Assembly: GCA_018693105.1 (NCBI GenBank)
Contig: JABHLN010000015.1
Location: 1 to 49,346 of the forward strand
From: Desulfobacterales bacterium
GTDB taxonomy: Bacteria > Desulfobacterota > Desulfobacteria > Desulfobacterales > SURF-7
DNA: 49,346 nucleotides
Reading direction: 5' to 3'
Below, in pieces: positions 1 to 8,564 of the stretch. The notes under the pieces are model-generated. The model was not told the DNA's origin. It made no database searches and worked only from the letters and a program-made list of their open reading frames with translations. Every line of letters starts with the position of its first letter. Within the stretch, counting starts at the first letter, position 1. The position numbers and the translations under genes are program-made.

Positions 1-1041
1 GTCAAATGATACCATACCCTTCACTGTGGTGTAAGTTAAAAAACCCATGGGGGCGGCGGCATCTGCATATGTCACTACATCCTGGTAGGAAGCTTCCCAT
101 CTAAATATGCCTCTGGCCCAATCAGACCAATATTGCCCTGACGTACCGACCAGTGTTGATTTAGGATGGTGCATAACCATAGCACCCGTTGCAAAGAATG
201 CGCCCAGGTCTAGTCCAAATCCATTCTGATAGCCTTCAAAGAAATAAAAGTCCCCATGGACCGGGCCGACATCAAAGCCTAACCTTGCGCCAAATTCCAT
301 GTCTTCGGTACCCGAGTGGCCTATTTGATGTACGAAAGGGAAAGGCACTGGGAACCCGAATGGAGTACCAAACGCGGCCCAAAGGTCGGGTACAACTTCC
401 GGGATTAAAAGAAGCTGGAGACCAACCTGTTCAAAAGGTCCAACGTCGATGGTGCTCACTTCCAGGCGTAACTGCCAGGTCGGGTATCGATTGTCTTCGG
501 GAAGTGGAGATCCCGGTGAGTTTGTCATGTTAGTCGGATTGACAACATCTACGAGTGCCAGGAGATCAGCTTCACCCCAGATGGTAATCTGCCGGCCCAC
601 ACGCAGCTTCCAGTTGGTGTCACCGGATTCATATACAAAATCCGCTGTGATTTCACGAAGATCGTTTTCAAACCGCAATTCGGTTTTTCCGTACTGAAAA
701 TTAGCTGTGTCCACATTTGTAGGTGCCGCGTTATACCGGTCGGTAATATCGTAAATAGAATCATACCCGCCCCTGTAAGACAAAAAAGCCTTTTCAAAGC
801 GAAGCTTCGGTTTTATTGCATATTCCGGAATAATGTTAAGGTTGATTTTTATATAATTGTATTGACTCACAAATTCATTATAATCGCTTAAAAAACCTGA
901 TTGAAATCCGTCTACATCTTTCAGTACAGCTGATGTCGAAAGATTACCGGCGTGATTAACCCTTAAGGCCATAGCACTTACAGGCAAAAAAGCCATTATG
1001 CAGACCAGACAGATTAAAATTCCTTTTTTATATCTTTGCAT
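1..1041 (-). CDS. DUF1302 family outer-membrane-associated protein (partial, C terminus outside window)
   Basis: An open frame of 347 codons runs without a stop from the ATG at 1041 to the window edge, so the C terminus is missing. A GGAGG ribosome site lies just upstream (1046-1050). The protein starts with a signal peptide (MQRYKKGILICLVCIMAFLP..., cleavage probably after VSAMA). It contains the DUF1302 hallmark stretch VGRQITIWGEADLL followed by DVVNPTNMT, and is rich in alternating aromatic residues as expected for a beta-barrel. DUF1302 proteins are usually encoded beside DUF1329 proteins and often near RND-type exporters, and are thought to act in envelope lipid or hydrophobe traffic; the exact role is not known. 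It is the second gene of a minus-strand pair, 48 bp after the DUF1329 gene. Confidence 0.85.
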   Translation of the reverse strand, partial: MQRYKKGILICLVCIMAFLPVSAMALRVNHAGNLSTSAVLKDVDGFQSGFLSDYNEFVSQYNYIKINLNIIPEYAIKPKLRFEKAFLSYRGGYDSIYDITDRYNAAPTNVDTANFQYGKTELRFENDLREITADFVYESGDTNWKLRVGRQITIWGEADLLALVDVVNPTNMTNSPGSPLPEDNRYPTWQLRLEVSTIDVGPFEQVGLQLLLIPEVVPDLWAAFGTPFGFPVPFPFVHQIGHSGTEDMEFGARLGFDVGPVHGDFYFFEGYQNGFGLDLGAFFATGAMVMHHPKSTLVGTSGQYWSDWARGIFRWEASYQDVVTYADAAAPMGFLTYTTVKGMVSFD

Positions 1042-1089
1042 GGTTCCTCCTGTATTGTATTGATGTTTTCTTACATAGAATTTCATATG

Positions 1090-2469
1090 CTATCTGGACA
1101 TGGTTTGTATATTCTGTGGAGTAAATGCACTCGCCGGCAGTCTTGTTGAGTTAATCCATGTTCTTATGTCATAGCCTCTCCAGCTTCCCATAACTGCTGC
1201 ACAGTTTCCATGATAAGCTTTATCATCAACCATTAAATATGCTGAAGACTCAAGACCGACATATTTATCATCAGCATATTGAAGCGCTGTATACAGAACT
1301 ATAATGGTCTTCCAGTACTCACCTGACCTGTCGTCAATCTCTTTAAAATTGAAGAGCATTCCTTCCCTGTCCAGCCACAATACCTGTTTTCCGTAATTAT
1401 AGTACGGATCTCTCGGGAACAATTCAACCTGATATCCGGTTCTGGGGACAAACGCAACACCATCCAGAGCCCATGGAGCAACATTCGGATCCATCCCTTC
1501 CGCTCTAACATAATTAGCCTTTACTGCTTCATATCCAGATGGCATTTCAAATGTCCCGTCAGCAGCCTTTCTTCCTATTAGTTTTCTGTTAAGATCATTT
1601 TCCAGTACGGGCATAAGAAAGTCTTGTTGACTGATTACTTTTGCGTCCATTGTTTCAGGATCACCGTTAAATGCATTGGAATCATCAGTACACATATCGG
1701 AACCCTGTGTGGGATCGGACCTGTTTGCACCATTTGTTCTTTTAACCCTTCTGATAACCGGTACATAAATATAGCCTTTGGTAGGAACTTTACTATCCAG
1801 ATATTTCCATGAAAGAGCTACGGTACCTTCAATATCATAAGGTGCTGTAAAATAAAGCATATCGTTTATGTTAAATAAATTCGGATTCTTTCTCCATGTA
1901 CCGGCACCTTGATAATAAATGACGGTAAAATAAGCGGAAAAACTTCTTTCATATCCGGTGTCGCCGACCCATTCTGAGGTCAGATCCCTGAAAGTTGAGT
2001 GTTTGCTAGCTCCTATACTGAAAACATTGTGGAGAAGTTTATGAGCTGCTTTAGGATCGGTACTCATATCAAAAGTACTCATTGGAAAAACAATACCCTT
2101 CCTACCTACGGGGAATTTACCTGTAGATACTTCTATAACCCCATCTCTTTCGTCAAGGGCGTACTTACCGATATTCGCTTTCTCAGGATACCTAGTAAAA
2201 AATTTGTCATCAACTCCGTAGTAATACTTAAATTCACCTATGGGTATCTTCCAACCGTGTTGTGCTACCCATTTTTGGACTGAAACCGGAAGAAGGTGCT
2301 TTATTTTAGCAAGGTTTGAAGCATCATACACTTCGCCTGCTTTAAGGCCGTGTTTTTTCATCATCGCATCTTGCCTTTCTTTCCAGCCTTCACTACCTGC
2401 AAAACACGGCTGTATAAACAAGCCGGCAAGAAAAACAGCAAGAATTGTCGAAATAAATATTTTTTTCAT
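1090..2469 (-). CDS. DUF1329 family periplasmic/outer-membrane protein
   Basis: 459 residues with a clear signal peptide (MKKIFISTILAVFLAGLF, cleavage near CFAG). The ATG at 2469 has an AAGGAGA ribosome site about 8 bases upstream. DUF1329 has a LolA/LolB-like fold and is typically co-encoded with DUF1302, as here. The pair is inferred to handle hydrophobic cargo between the membranes; this is a family-level inference, not something the sequence proves. The mature part is rich in Trp and Tyr (for example GWKIPIGEFKYYYGVDD and YYNYGKQVLWLDREG). A perfect 25-bp palindrome at 2514-2538 overlaps the likely promoter and suggests control by a dimeric repressor. Confidence 0.85.
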   Translation of the reverse strand: MKKIFISTILAVFLAGLFIQPCFAGSEGWKERQDAMMKKHGLKAGEVYDASNLAKIKHLLPVSVQKWVAQHGWKIPIGEFKYYYGVDDKFFTRYPEKANIGKYALDERDGVIEVSTGKFPVGRKGIVFPMSTFDMSTDPKAAHKLLHNVFSIGASKHSTFRDLTSEWVGDTGYERSFSAYFTVIYYQGAGTWRKNPNLFNINDMLYFTAPYDIEGTVALSWKYLDSKVPTKGYIYVPVIRRVKRTNGANRSDPTQGSDMCTDDSNAFNGDPETMDAKVISQQDFLMPVLENDLNRKLIGRKAADGTFEMPSGYEAVKANYVRAEGMDPNVAPWALDGVAFVPRTGYQVELFPRDPYYNYGKQVLWLDREGMLFNFKEIDDRSGEYWKTIIVLYTALQYADDKYVGLESSAYLMVDDKAYHGNCAAVMGSWRGYDIRTWINSTRLPASAFTPQNIQTMSR

Positions 2470-2513
2470 TTATTTTTCTCCTTGAATATTAATTACGGTT
2501 TAATAGTGCTGAT

Positions 2514-2538
2514 ATATATCAATATAATATTGATATAT
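2514..2538. promoter_or_regulatory. 25-bp palindrome, candidate operator of the DUF1329-DUF1302 operon
   Basis: Two perfect 12-base arms, ATATATCAATAT and ATATTGATATAT, flank a single central A. The palindrome lies 45-69 bp upstream of the DUF1329 start codon. On the minus strand a plausible sigma-70 promoter (TTGGAA, 18 bases, TAATAT with its -10 at 2540-2535) overlaps its edge, so a bound dimer would cover the start point. The symmetry is seen directly; the operator role is inferred. Confidence 0.5.
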
Positions 2539-3262
2539 TAACTAATCAGGGCACTAATTTCCAAACTCACAAATTAGCAATTTTGCTCAAATACAGTAAT
2601 TTAAGTAAATAACTCCGATGTATTATAAATATACAGTAATACATATTTACCCGTTAACCGTATTATGGGTAATCACAAACAGCCATTTGTAATTGGAAAA
2701 AACGATTTAAATGTCAGTCCCAAGTAATCCTTTTTATCCACCCCCCTTCGATATGGGACTTTTAAGAAGTAAAATAAGGCACTTAGTATAAAACAGTGTA
2801 AGACCGCGAGGGAAAGAATCCAAAAGAAATACAAGTTTTGTGCCAGTACTTACCAAAAAATCTAACAGTACTTACTATAAACTTCATTGAAAAAAATCGA
2901 AATATTTAGACTTTTTTTAATATTATTCTTTGAACTTTTAAAATGAAAGCCTTGTATTTATAATGACTTATCGTCTAAAAATTATAATGACCGACTTTCT
3001 AATGGTTAGAAAATAAAATCACCTTTAATATCAAATGTCAAGTGTTGAATTAGAAAATATTATTTAGTCATCAGCTATAAAATATTTTTGAGTCCTAATT
3101 TATAGCGTTGTATATCCTGCTATACCATGACCACTCGCTATAACGGTTGTTCAGAAGTTTTACATAATATCTAAAAACCATCTACCCCTTAACAGCCACT
3201 CTGCACTATATATGAATATTTATACTTAACCATCGACTAAACATTTTATGGAAGCACAATAA
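2539..3262. other. AT-rich non-coding region with a decayed repeat copy
   Basis: No convincing gene is visible on either strand. About 3133-3235 is a degenerate, inverted relative of the repeat at 46266-46393: it shares a CGCTATA(A/G)CGGTTGTTCAG block and the TATATGAA...ACTTA(A/G)CCATCG block. The remainder is low-complexity AT-rich sequence. Confidence 0.5.
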
Positions 3263-3421
3263 TTGATGGCTTCGTAAAAAGCCCAATATCTGCGTTGCGC
3301 TGCATCTCTCGTCACTGCGGCGTACGATAGATAAGCACGCCTCATTCCTCGGGATTTGCAGCGCCTTGATCTTGAACTTTTTACTTTGCCATCCAAAGTT
3401 GACTTTTTACGAGTTCATAAA
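3263..3421 (-). repeat. Intergenic inverted-repeat element, family A copy 1
   Basis: About 159 bp, present again at 10136-10290 and 39106-39259 in the opposite orientation. The ends are imperfect inverted repeats (TTGATGGCTTCGTAAAAAG and its counterpart ACTTTTTACGAGTTCAT). The core has the shared blocks TTCAAGATCAAGGC, the CCGAGGAATGAGGCG block, a run around CGTACG, and GATATTGG. Such size and structure fit a non-autonomous MITE or REP-like element. This copy lies just after the amidohydrolase stop codon. Confidence 0.8.
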
Positions 3422-3440
3422 TATCTATGAAAAACATAAC

Positions 3441-5165
3441 CTATCGTTGATAAATAGTTATTCCGCCCACGATTGTTTCCATTACTTTTATTTTATCTAT
3501 AGTTTCAGGATGTTCCAGGGGGTTTTTGTCAATAATTACAAAATCTGCAAGCTTTCCTGATTCAATCGATCCCAGTTTATCGTCGATAAAATGCTGATAT
3601 GCAGAATTAATTGTAACAGCTCTTAGAGCCTCTATGGGAGATATTCTCTCATTTTTACCAATTATATTTCCGCCTGTAGATATCCTGTTGACAGCCGCCC
3701 ATACAAGGCGAAGAGGTTCCATTGGAACAACTGGAGCATCTGTATGAATTGTAAAAATAATATCTTTTTTGATTGCAGAAGCTGCCGGACTCATTCTTGA
3801 CGCCCTTTCAGGTCCCATAAAAATATTCATATGCCTGTCACCCCAATAATATGTGTGAAGGGAATAGAAAGAAGGAACAACTCCAAGCTTTTTCATTAAA
3901 TCCAGCTGATCATCCCTTGCCATCTGGGCATGAATAATAATATGGCGGGTATCTTTTCTGGGAAAATTTTTCTGGGCATTTCCTAAAGCAAACAAAATAT
4001 CATCTATTGCGGCATCTCCGTTTCCGTGAATGGCAATCTGCATGCCCGCCCCGTGGAGAAGCTGAACAAGTCCTGCAAGCTTTTCTCGCGGCATTGCAGG
4101 GTACCCCCTGTAGCTACTGTCTCCATTAAAAGGTTTATGATATGGCTCTTTCAGGTATCCGGTATAGCCCTGGATTGAACCGTCTGCTATAAACTTTATC
4201 GGTCCCTGAATATATCGATTTCGGAAATCCTGGTCCGTATCAGAATTAATTAGGCTCATTTTTTTTTGTTTAACAAGTTTTATACCCACAGGCACCGCCG
4301 GATAAAAAATCATTCGTGTGGTTATAATTTTATTTTTCACAGCCTGTTCAAGGAGCTTTATATCATGCTCCATTGTCATACCATCCTGGGCAGTTGTTAT
4401 GCCCTGGGATGCATATTCCATTGAAGCCTTTTCCAAAGCTTTTAGCTCTTCCTTAACAGGATTTGGAGGCAGGTTCATCAACACCCTGAAAAATGCTGAC
4501 TCTTCCATTACACCGTTCGGTTCACCTGTTTTTTTATTTTTTTGAATAACCCCGCCTGGCGGGTTGGGTGTTTTGTTATCGATTTTTGCTATCTTTAAGG
4601 CCATAGAATTTACCACAGCAAGATGAAAGGATGTATGCATCAATATAATAGGGTGTTTTTCACTCACACTATCAAGATCATAACGTGTGGGATGCCTTAG
4701 TTCTTTAAGCAAGGTATCATCATACCCCATTCCGACAATCCATTTTCCGGCTGGAGCTACCTTTGCTTTTTTCTTCAGTGCTGAAATTATATCCGGGATG
4801 GTTTTTATAGTTCCAATTGGGGGAGGATAAGCCTGAACCATAAAGCTCTTCATTCTTGCCACAAGCTGAAAATGGCTGTGTGCATCAATAAAACCCGGAA
4901 GCATAGTTTTGCCTTTAAGGTCAACTATTAATGAATCCCTGCCGGCAGACTTCCTAAGCCGGTCCTCTATTCCTACAGCTTTGATCAATCCTTCTTCAAC
5001 AAGAACAGCCTCTGCTGAACTATTTTTGTCATCCATTGTGAGAATATTGCCGTTTATATACAATTTGCTTTTGGAAAAACCGCTTGCAGGCAATAAAACA
5101 ACCATGAAAGCTATTAAAATAAAAACAAATAAAGGCAATTTTATGTTTAATGATAACTGTTTCAT
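3441..5165 (-). CDS. YtcJ-like amidohydrolase (amidohydrolase family 3), exported
   Basis: 574 residues. The ATG at 5165 has an AAGGAGA ribosome site. An N-terminal hydrophobic segment (LPLFVFILIAFMVVLLPASG) indicates export, either as a signal peptide or an anchor. Metal-dependent amidohydrolase features are present: the entry motif PGFIDAHSHF near residue 95, then HGNGDAAID, HAQMA and FTIHTDAPV toward the C terminus, and the closing SIESGKLADFVIIDKNP. YtcJ-type enzymes hydrolyse amide, formamide or carbamate bonds; the substrate here is unknown. The gene stands alone between repeat elements. Confidence 0.85.
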   Translation of the reverse strand: MKQLSLNIKLPLFVFILIAFMVVLLPASGFSKSKLYINGNILTMDDKNSSAEAVLVEEGLIKAVGIEDRLRKSAGRDSLIVDLKGKTMLPGFIDAHSHFQLVARMKSFMVQAYPPPIGTIKTIPDIISALKKKAKVAPAGKWIVGMGYDDTLLKELRHPTRYDLDSVSEKHPIILMHTSFHLAVVNSMALKIAKIDNKTPNPPGGVIQKNKKTGEPNGVMEESAFFRVLMNLPPNPVKEELKALEKASMEYASQGITTAQDGMTMEHDIKLLEQAVKNKIITTRMIFYPAVPVGIKLVKQKKMSLINSDTDQDFRNRYIQGPIKFIADGSIQGYTGYLKEPYHKPFNGDSSYRGYPAMPREKLAGLVQLLHGAGMQIAIHGNGDAAIDDILFALGNAQKNFPRKDTRHIIIHAQMARDDQLDLMKKLGVVPSFYSLHTYYWGDRHMNIFMGPERASRMSPAASAIKKDIIFTIHTDAPVVPMEPLRLVWAAVNRISTGGNIIGKNERISPIEALRAVTINSAYQHFIDDKLGSIESGKLADFVIIDKNPLEHPETIDKIKVMETIVGGITIYQR

Positions 5166-5319
5166 ACTTTCTCCTTAAATTTTAACTTAACTATTTATTA
5201 TATTACCGAATAACTCATGCTACAATGCTATGAATTTAACAAGTTGTTTTTTGTTATAGCAGTGCAAACATCATGAATTCATTTTTAGCTAATGGTGTTT
5301 GTTTTGTAAACAAGAATAT

Positions 5320-5479
5320 TTGATGGCTTCGTAACTGCCGCTATGGCGGGACTACTGCGTTATAGCGTTTGGCCAGACGTTCGACATACTACATGTATGC
5401 CTTCACATCTGCCAAACGCTATGCCTTGTATATGAAGATTTTTACTTAGCCATCGGTAATACTTTTTACAAGTTCATCA
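5320..5479 (-). repeat. Intergenic inverted-repeat element, family B copy 1
   Basis: About 160 bp with imperfect inverted ends (TTGATGGCTTCGTAA and ACTTTTTACAAGTTCATCA). The inner block reads, on the other strand, GATGGCTAAGTAAAAATC then TTCATATACAAGGCATA, which matches the copy at 46266-46393 and is recognisably related to family A. It also has its own hairpin (GCGTTTGGC...GCCAAACGC). It ends about 45 bp before the start of the GAF-ANTAR gene, so it forms part of that gene's upstream region. Confidence 0.75.
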
Positions 5480-5524
5480 TTTTAAATATTGAAAGAATAA
5501 TATTTTTTGTATACATTGGGCTTC

Positions 5525-6247
5525 ATGGATAAAATAGATACTTCAGATAAAAATAATAAATATATCAAAGCCCTTATGGATATCAGCGGGGCAATCACTT
5601 CAGACCTTTTTTTAGAAGACCTGTTGAAGTTAATTGTCATGGTAACAGCAAAAGTGACCGGTGTGGATATATGTTCGCTGTGGCTGATTGATGAAAGTGA
5701 AAAACCCCCGAAAATAAGACTAAAGGCAACTCAGGCCATAGCACCGGAATATGTTAAAGACCGTTCACTTAATCTGGATGAAGGGGTCGTTGGATATGTA
5801 GCCACCAATAAACGACCTCTGAAAATAAAAAACGTCATAAACAATAAAAAATTTAAAGAAAAAGATATGGCCAGGAAACTGAAACTGGTCTCCATGGTTG
5901 GTGTCCCACTTCAATTAAAAGATGAAAAAGTAATTGGCGTCCTTAATTGTTTTACATCAGAAATTCATGATTTTTCTGAAACGGAAATCAACCTTCTAAC
6001 AGCCGTTGCAAATCAGGCCGCCCTTGCAATACTCAATACCGAGCTGATGGTAAAAACTAAAGTTATCCAGGAAGAACTTGAAACACGTAAACTGGTTGAA
6101 CGCTCCAAAGAGGTTTTAATGCAGCGGAGAAAAATAAAAGGTGATGAAGCCTATCGCTGGATACAAAAACAAAGTATGAACTCCAGAAAATCAATTCGCC
6201 AGGTAGCTGAGGCTATCCTTCTTTCAGAAGAAATTTATCAGGATTAA
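5525..6247 (+). CDS. GAF-ANTAR RNA-binding antiterminator
   Basis: 240 residues from the ATG at 5525; a TTG at 5507 is in frame but no clear ribosome site separates the two. Residues about 15-170 form a GAF domain (for example VDICSLWLIDE, LDEGVVGYVATNKRPLKI, VGVPLQLKDEKVIGVLNC). Residues about 185-237 form an ANTAR domain (ETRKLVERSKEVLMQRRKIKG followed by EAYRWIQKQSMNSRKSIRQV), the helical RNA-binding domain that holds paired hexaloop hairpins and blocks terminators. No receiver domain is present, so the signal is probably a ligand or redox cue sensed by GAF. The leader of the next gene carries exactly the expected ANTAR target (6335-6422), making that gene the probable target. Confidence 0.9.
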   Translation: MDKIDTSDKNNKYIKALMDISGAITSDLFLEDLLKLIVMVTAKVTGVDICSLWLIDESEKPPKIRLKATQAIAPEYVKDRSLNLDEGVVGYVATNKRPLKIKNVINNKKFKEKDMARKLKLVSMVGVPLQLKDEKVIGVLNCFTSEIHDFSETEINLLTAVANQAALAILNTELMVKTKVIQEELETRKLVERSKEVLMQRRKIKGDEAYRWIQKQSMNSRKSIRQVAEAILLSEEIYQD

Positions 6248-6280
6248 ACAACAATTTTTGTTATAACATCAAAAATATAC

Positions 6281-6308
6281 TTGACAAATTAGTAAAATTA
6301 ACTAAAAT
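6281..6308 (+). promoter_or_regulatory. Sigma-70 promoter of the glutamate synthase gene
   Basis: TTGACA at 6281-6286, a 16-base spacer, and TAAAAT at 6303-6308. Transcription would start near 6315, giving a leader of about 170 nt that includes the two hexaloop hairpins and the attenuator. It lies 33 bp after the regulator's stop codon, so the synthase gene can be transcribed independently. Confidence 0.65.
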
Positions 6309-6334
6309 TCAGAAGATTTGGTCAATTACTAGGC

Positions 6335-6422
6335 ATTGTACAAAGGTGTGCGATACCATAATTAGTTAACATAATAGACAAGGGCGTCTGTTCAAATGTT
6401 TAATGGGCAGGTGTCCTTTTTT
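6335..6422 (+). promoter_or_regulatory. ANTAR antitermination leader: two hexaloop hairpins (P1, P2) overlapping a terminator
   Basis: P1 is a 7-bp stem at 6335-6341/6348-6354 with the six-base loop AAAGGT. P2 is a stem at 6374-6379/6386-6391 with the six-base loop AAGGGC. Both loops have A at position 1 and G at position 4, the defining residues of ANTAR-bound hairpins. A Rho-independent terminator follows: GGGCGTCTG (6382-6390) pairs with CAGGTGTCC (6408-6416), then six T. The terminator's 5' arm uses the loop and 3' arm of P2, so P2 and the terminator exclude each other. This is the architecture established for EutV-type antitermination. The GAF-ANTAR protein next door is the obvious partner. 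Confidence 0.8.
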
Positions 6423-6487
6423 GTTTTCTGAACTTTATAAAGGCGCCAGGCCGGATAAAAATCGTAAAAATTAGGAGAACAAGCAAC

Positions 6488-8143
6488 ATGAGATTTTCAA
6501 AAAGTAATGATGCTATTGGAACGACAAATCGTGGCAACCCCTGTGAATCAAGTCTTTGCACACTTTGCCGCGCAGATTGCCAGGGTAAATGTGAGACATG
6601 GCTTTCCAGTATGGTAGGACGTAAACTTCTTTACCCGCGAAGCTTCGGTAAAGTCACTGCAGGTGGTAACAACACAACCCACGTTGGTGTATCCTATAAT
6701 TCACTCAGAATTCAGGGCTATGCTTATGGGGCAAACGGCCTGGACCAAGGTCTCTCAAATGATCCTGATGATTGTATCTTCCCTAATGTAGGCCTTGAAA
6801 CCTCATTTGGGAAAGAAATGAAAACCAAATGCCGAATTCCTCTTATGACCGGTGCACTGGGATCAACATTTATTGCATCCAGATATTGGGATTCTTTTGC
6901 CATAGGTGGTGCCCTTTGCGGTATACCCGTTGTAATTGGTGAGAATGTTGTGGGTGTAGATAAGAAATCACAAATTGGAGAAGGAGCAGAAAAAAAAGGC
7001 AAAATCAAAAGCGCTCCTGAGTTGGAACGCCGCATTGACGGTTATTTGAAATATGCTGATGGCGAATACGGTGCCATAATTGTACAACTCAATGTAGAAG
7101 ATACACGTAACGGTGTTGCTGAATTTGTTGCGGAAAAATATGGAAACAAATGTATCATCGAGTTGAAATGGGGCCAGGGTGCCAAGGATATTGGTGGCGA
7201 AATCCAGGTAACAAGTATTGAATACGCACAATTCCTCAAAAGCAGGGGTTATGTTGTAGATCCAAACCCTGAACTGCCCGAAGTACAGAAAGCTTTTAAA
7301 GAAGGTGCAGTTAAATCATTTGCTCGTCACAGTCGCCTTGGCGGAACCAATCTGGATTCGGTTGAACAGGTTCGTGAAGATTTTATGAGTAGTGTAGAAT
7401 ACCTCCGGAGCCTCGGATTCAAACGCGTTAGCCTGAAAACCGGTTCCTATGGAATGGAAGAGCTTGCCATGTCAATTAAATTTGCAACTGACGCAGGTCT
7501 TGACCTTCTTACAATTGACGGATCAGGTGGTGGAACAGGTATGAGCCCGTGGAATATGATGCAGAGCTGGGGTGTACCATCAATCAACCTTCATTCAAAA
7601 GCTCACGAATATGCAAGCATCCTTGCTGCAAAAGGTGCGGATGTTGTTGACATGTCCTTTGCCGGTGGTTTTGCCCTTGAAGATCATATATTCAAGGCAG
7701 TTGCTTTGGGCGCACCGTTTACAAAGCTTGTTTGTATGGGAAGAGCAATAATGATACCTGGCTATCTTGGATCTAACATCGAGGGTGTAATACATCCTGA
7801 CAGAAGGGAAAAACTCTCCGGCAACTGGGAGAAGCTGCCTAAGACGGTTACTATGCATGGTGAAACAGCTGAAGAAATATTTACCTCTTATTTTGACGTT
7901 GAAAAGAAACTAGGCAAAGATGAAATGAAAAACATTCCTTACGGCGCAATTGCGTTTTGCACACTAGCTGATAAACTTTCCTGCGGTCTGCAACAACTTA
8001 TGGCAGGCGCCAGGAAATTTTCTCTTGATCAAATCAAACGAACTGATCTCTTTTCAGGAAACAGGGAAACCGCAAGAGAAACAGGTATTCCTCATGTTTC
8101 AGATGCAAATGACGAAGCTGCTATAAAAATAATAAATTCCTAA
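6488..8143 (+). CDS. FMN-binding glutamate synthase family protein (GltB domain 2-like)
   Basis: 551 residues; the ATG at 6488 follows the ribosome site TTAGGAGAAC. It matches the FMN-binding synthase domain of glutamate synthase and lacks the N-terminal glutaminase domain. Visible family segments include LDLLTIDGSGGGTGMSPWN, SINLHSKAHEYASILAAKG, ADVVDMSFAGGFALEDHI and LVCMGRAIMIPGYLGSN. A Cys-rich N terminus (CESSLCTLCRADCQGKC, residues about 19-35) may bind an iron-sulfur cluster or zinc. The expected role is glutamate formation from 2-oxoglutarate with nitrogen from a separate amidotransferase or ammonia, but stand-alone members are poorly characterised. Expression is probably gated by the ANTAR leader upstream, and a strong terminator ends the unit. 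Confidence 0.85.
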   Translation: MRFSKSNDAIGTTNRGNPCESSLCTLCRADCQGKCETWLSSMVGRKLLYPRSFGKVTAGGNNTTHVGVSYNSLRIQGYAYGANGLDQGLSNDPDDCIFPNVGLETSFGKEMKTKCRIPLMTGALGSTFIASRYWDSFAIGGALCGIPVVIGENVVGVDKKSQIGEGAEKKGKIKSAPELERRIDGYLKYADGEYGAIIVQLNVEDTRNGVAEFVAEKYGNKCIIELKWGQGAKDIGGEIQVTSIEYAQFLKSRGYVVDPNPELPEVQKAFKEGAVKSFARHSRLGGTNLDSVEQVREDFMSSVEYLRSLGFKRVSLKTGSYGMEELAMSIKFATDAGLDLLTIDGSGGGTGMSPWNMMQSWGVPSINLHSKAHEYASILAAKGADVVDMSFAGGFALEDHIFKAVALGAPFTKLVCMGRAIMIPGYLGSNIEGVIHPDRREKLSGNWEKLPKTVTMHGETAEEIFTSYFDVEKKLGKDEMKNIPYGAIAFCTLADKLSCGLQQLMAGARKFSLDQIKRTDLFSGNRETARETGIPHVSDANDEAAIKIINS

Positions 8144-8163
8144 GAAGCTTATATAAAGTAGTG

Positions 8164-8206
8164 AAAAAAGCCTTCCGGTTGTTATTCCGGAAGGCTTTTT
8201 GTTTTT
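8164..8206 (+). terminator. Rho-independent terminator after the glutamate synthase gene
   Basis: Arms AAAAAAGCCTTCCGG (8164-8178) and CCGGAAGGCTTTTT (8187-8200) form a long GC-containing stem with an 8-base loop, followed by more T-rich sequence. It lies 20 bp after the stop codon. Confidence 0.9.
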
Positions 8207-8366
8207 GATGACTTCATAAATAATCTCCACATACTATTTTTTAGTGGTTAATAAGAATTCTACATGCTACATGTATTATTTGAAGCTTAAACAACCTCTA
8301 TACTTTTTTGTTTAATCAATCTGTTGCATAGTTTAACATTAATATTTTTTTTGATTTTGTAAGTTA
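8207..8366. other. Non-coding stretch with a decayed family B-like repeat
   Basis: No gene is visible. It begins with GATGACTTCATAAATAATC, a degraded form of the family A/B terminal repeat. It also contains CTACATGCTACATGTA, resembling the middle of the 5320-5479 element. It adjoins the mobile-looking element at 8367-8507. Confidence 0.4.
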
Positions 8367-8507
8367 GTGTCCATCCAGAAATGAGGATTTTTGTTCAAGA
8401 TCAAGGCATGAGAAAAAAATAACCACAGGCATATGTTTGATATTCCGAGGATTATTTTTTGAGCATAACGAAGATATTGGACAAAAAGACCTTTTCTGGA
8501 TGGGCAC
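8367..8507. repeat. 141-bp MITE-like element (family C) with terminal inverted repeats and a 6-bp direct repeat
   Basis: The ends GTGTCCATCCAGAAA and TTTCTGGATGGGCAC are inverted repeats with one mismatch over 15 bases. The hexamer AAGTTA lies directly outside both ends (8361-8366 and 8508-8513), as a target-site duplication would. The interior shares blocks with family A (TTCAAGATCAAGGC, ATTCCGAGGA, GATATTGGAC) although the termini differ. No transposase is encoded. It sits about 58 bp before the acyl-CoA synthetase start. Confidence 0.8.
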
Positions 8508-8564
8508 AAGTTAGCCTGAAAGATATTTGGTTTTTCCCGGTTACATATATATAAGGAGAAAAAA

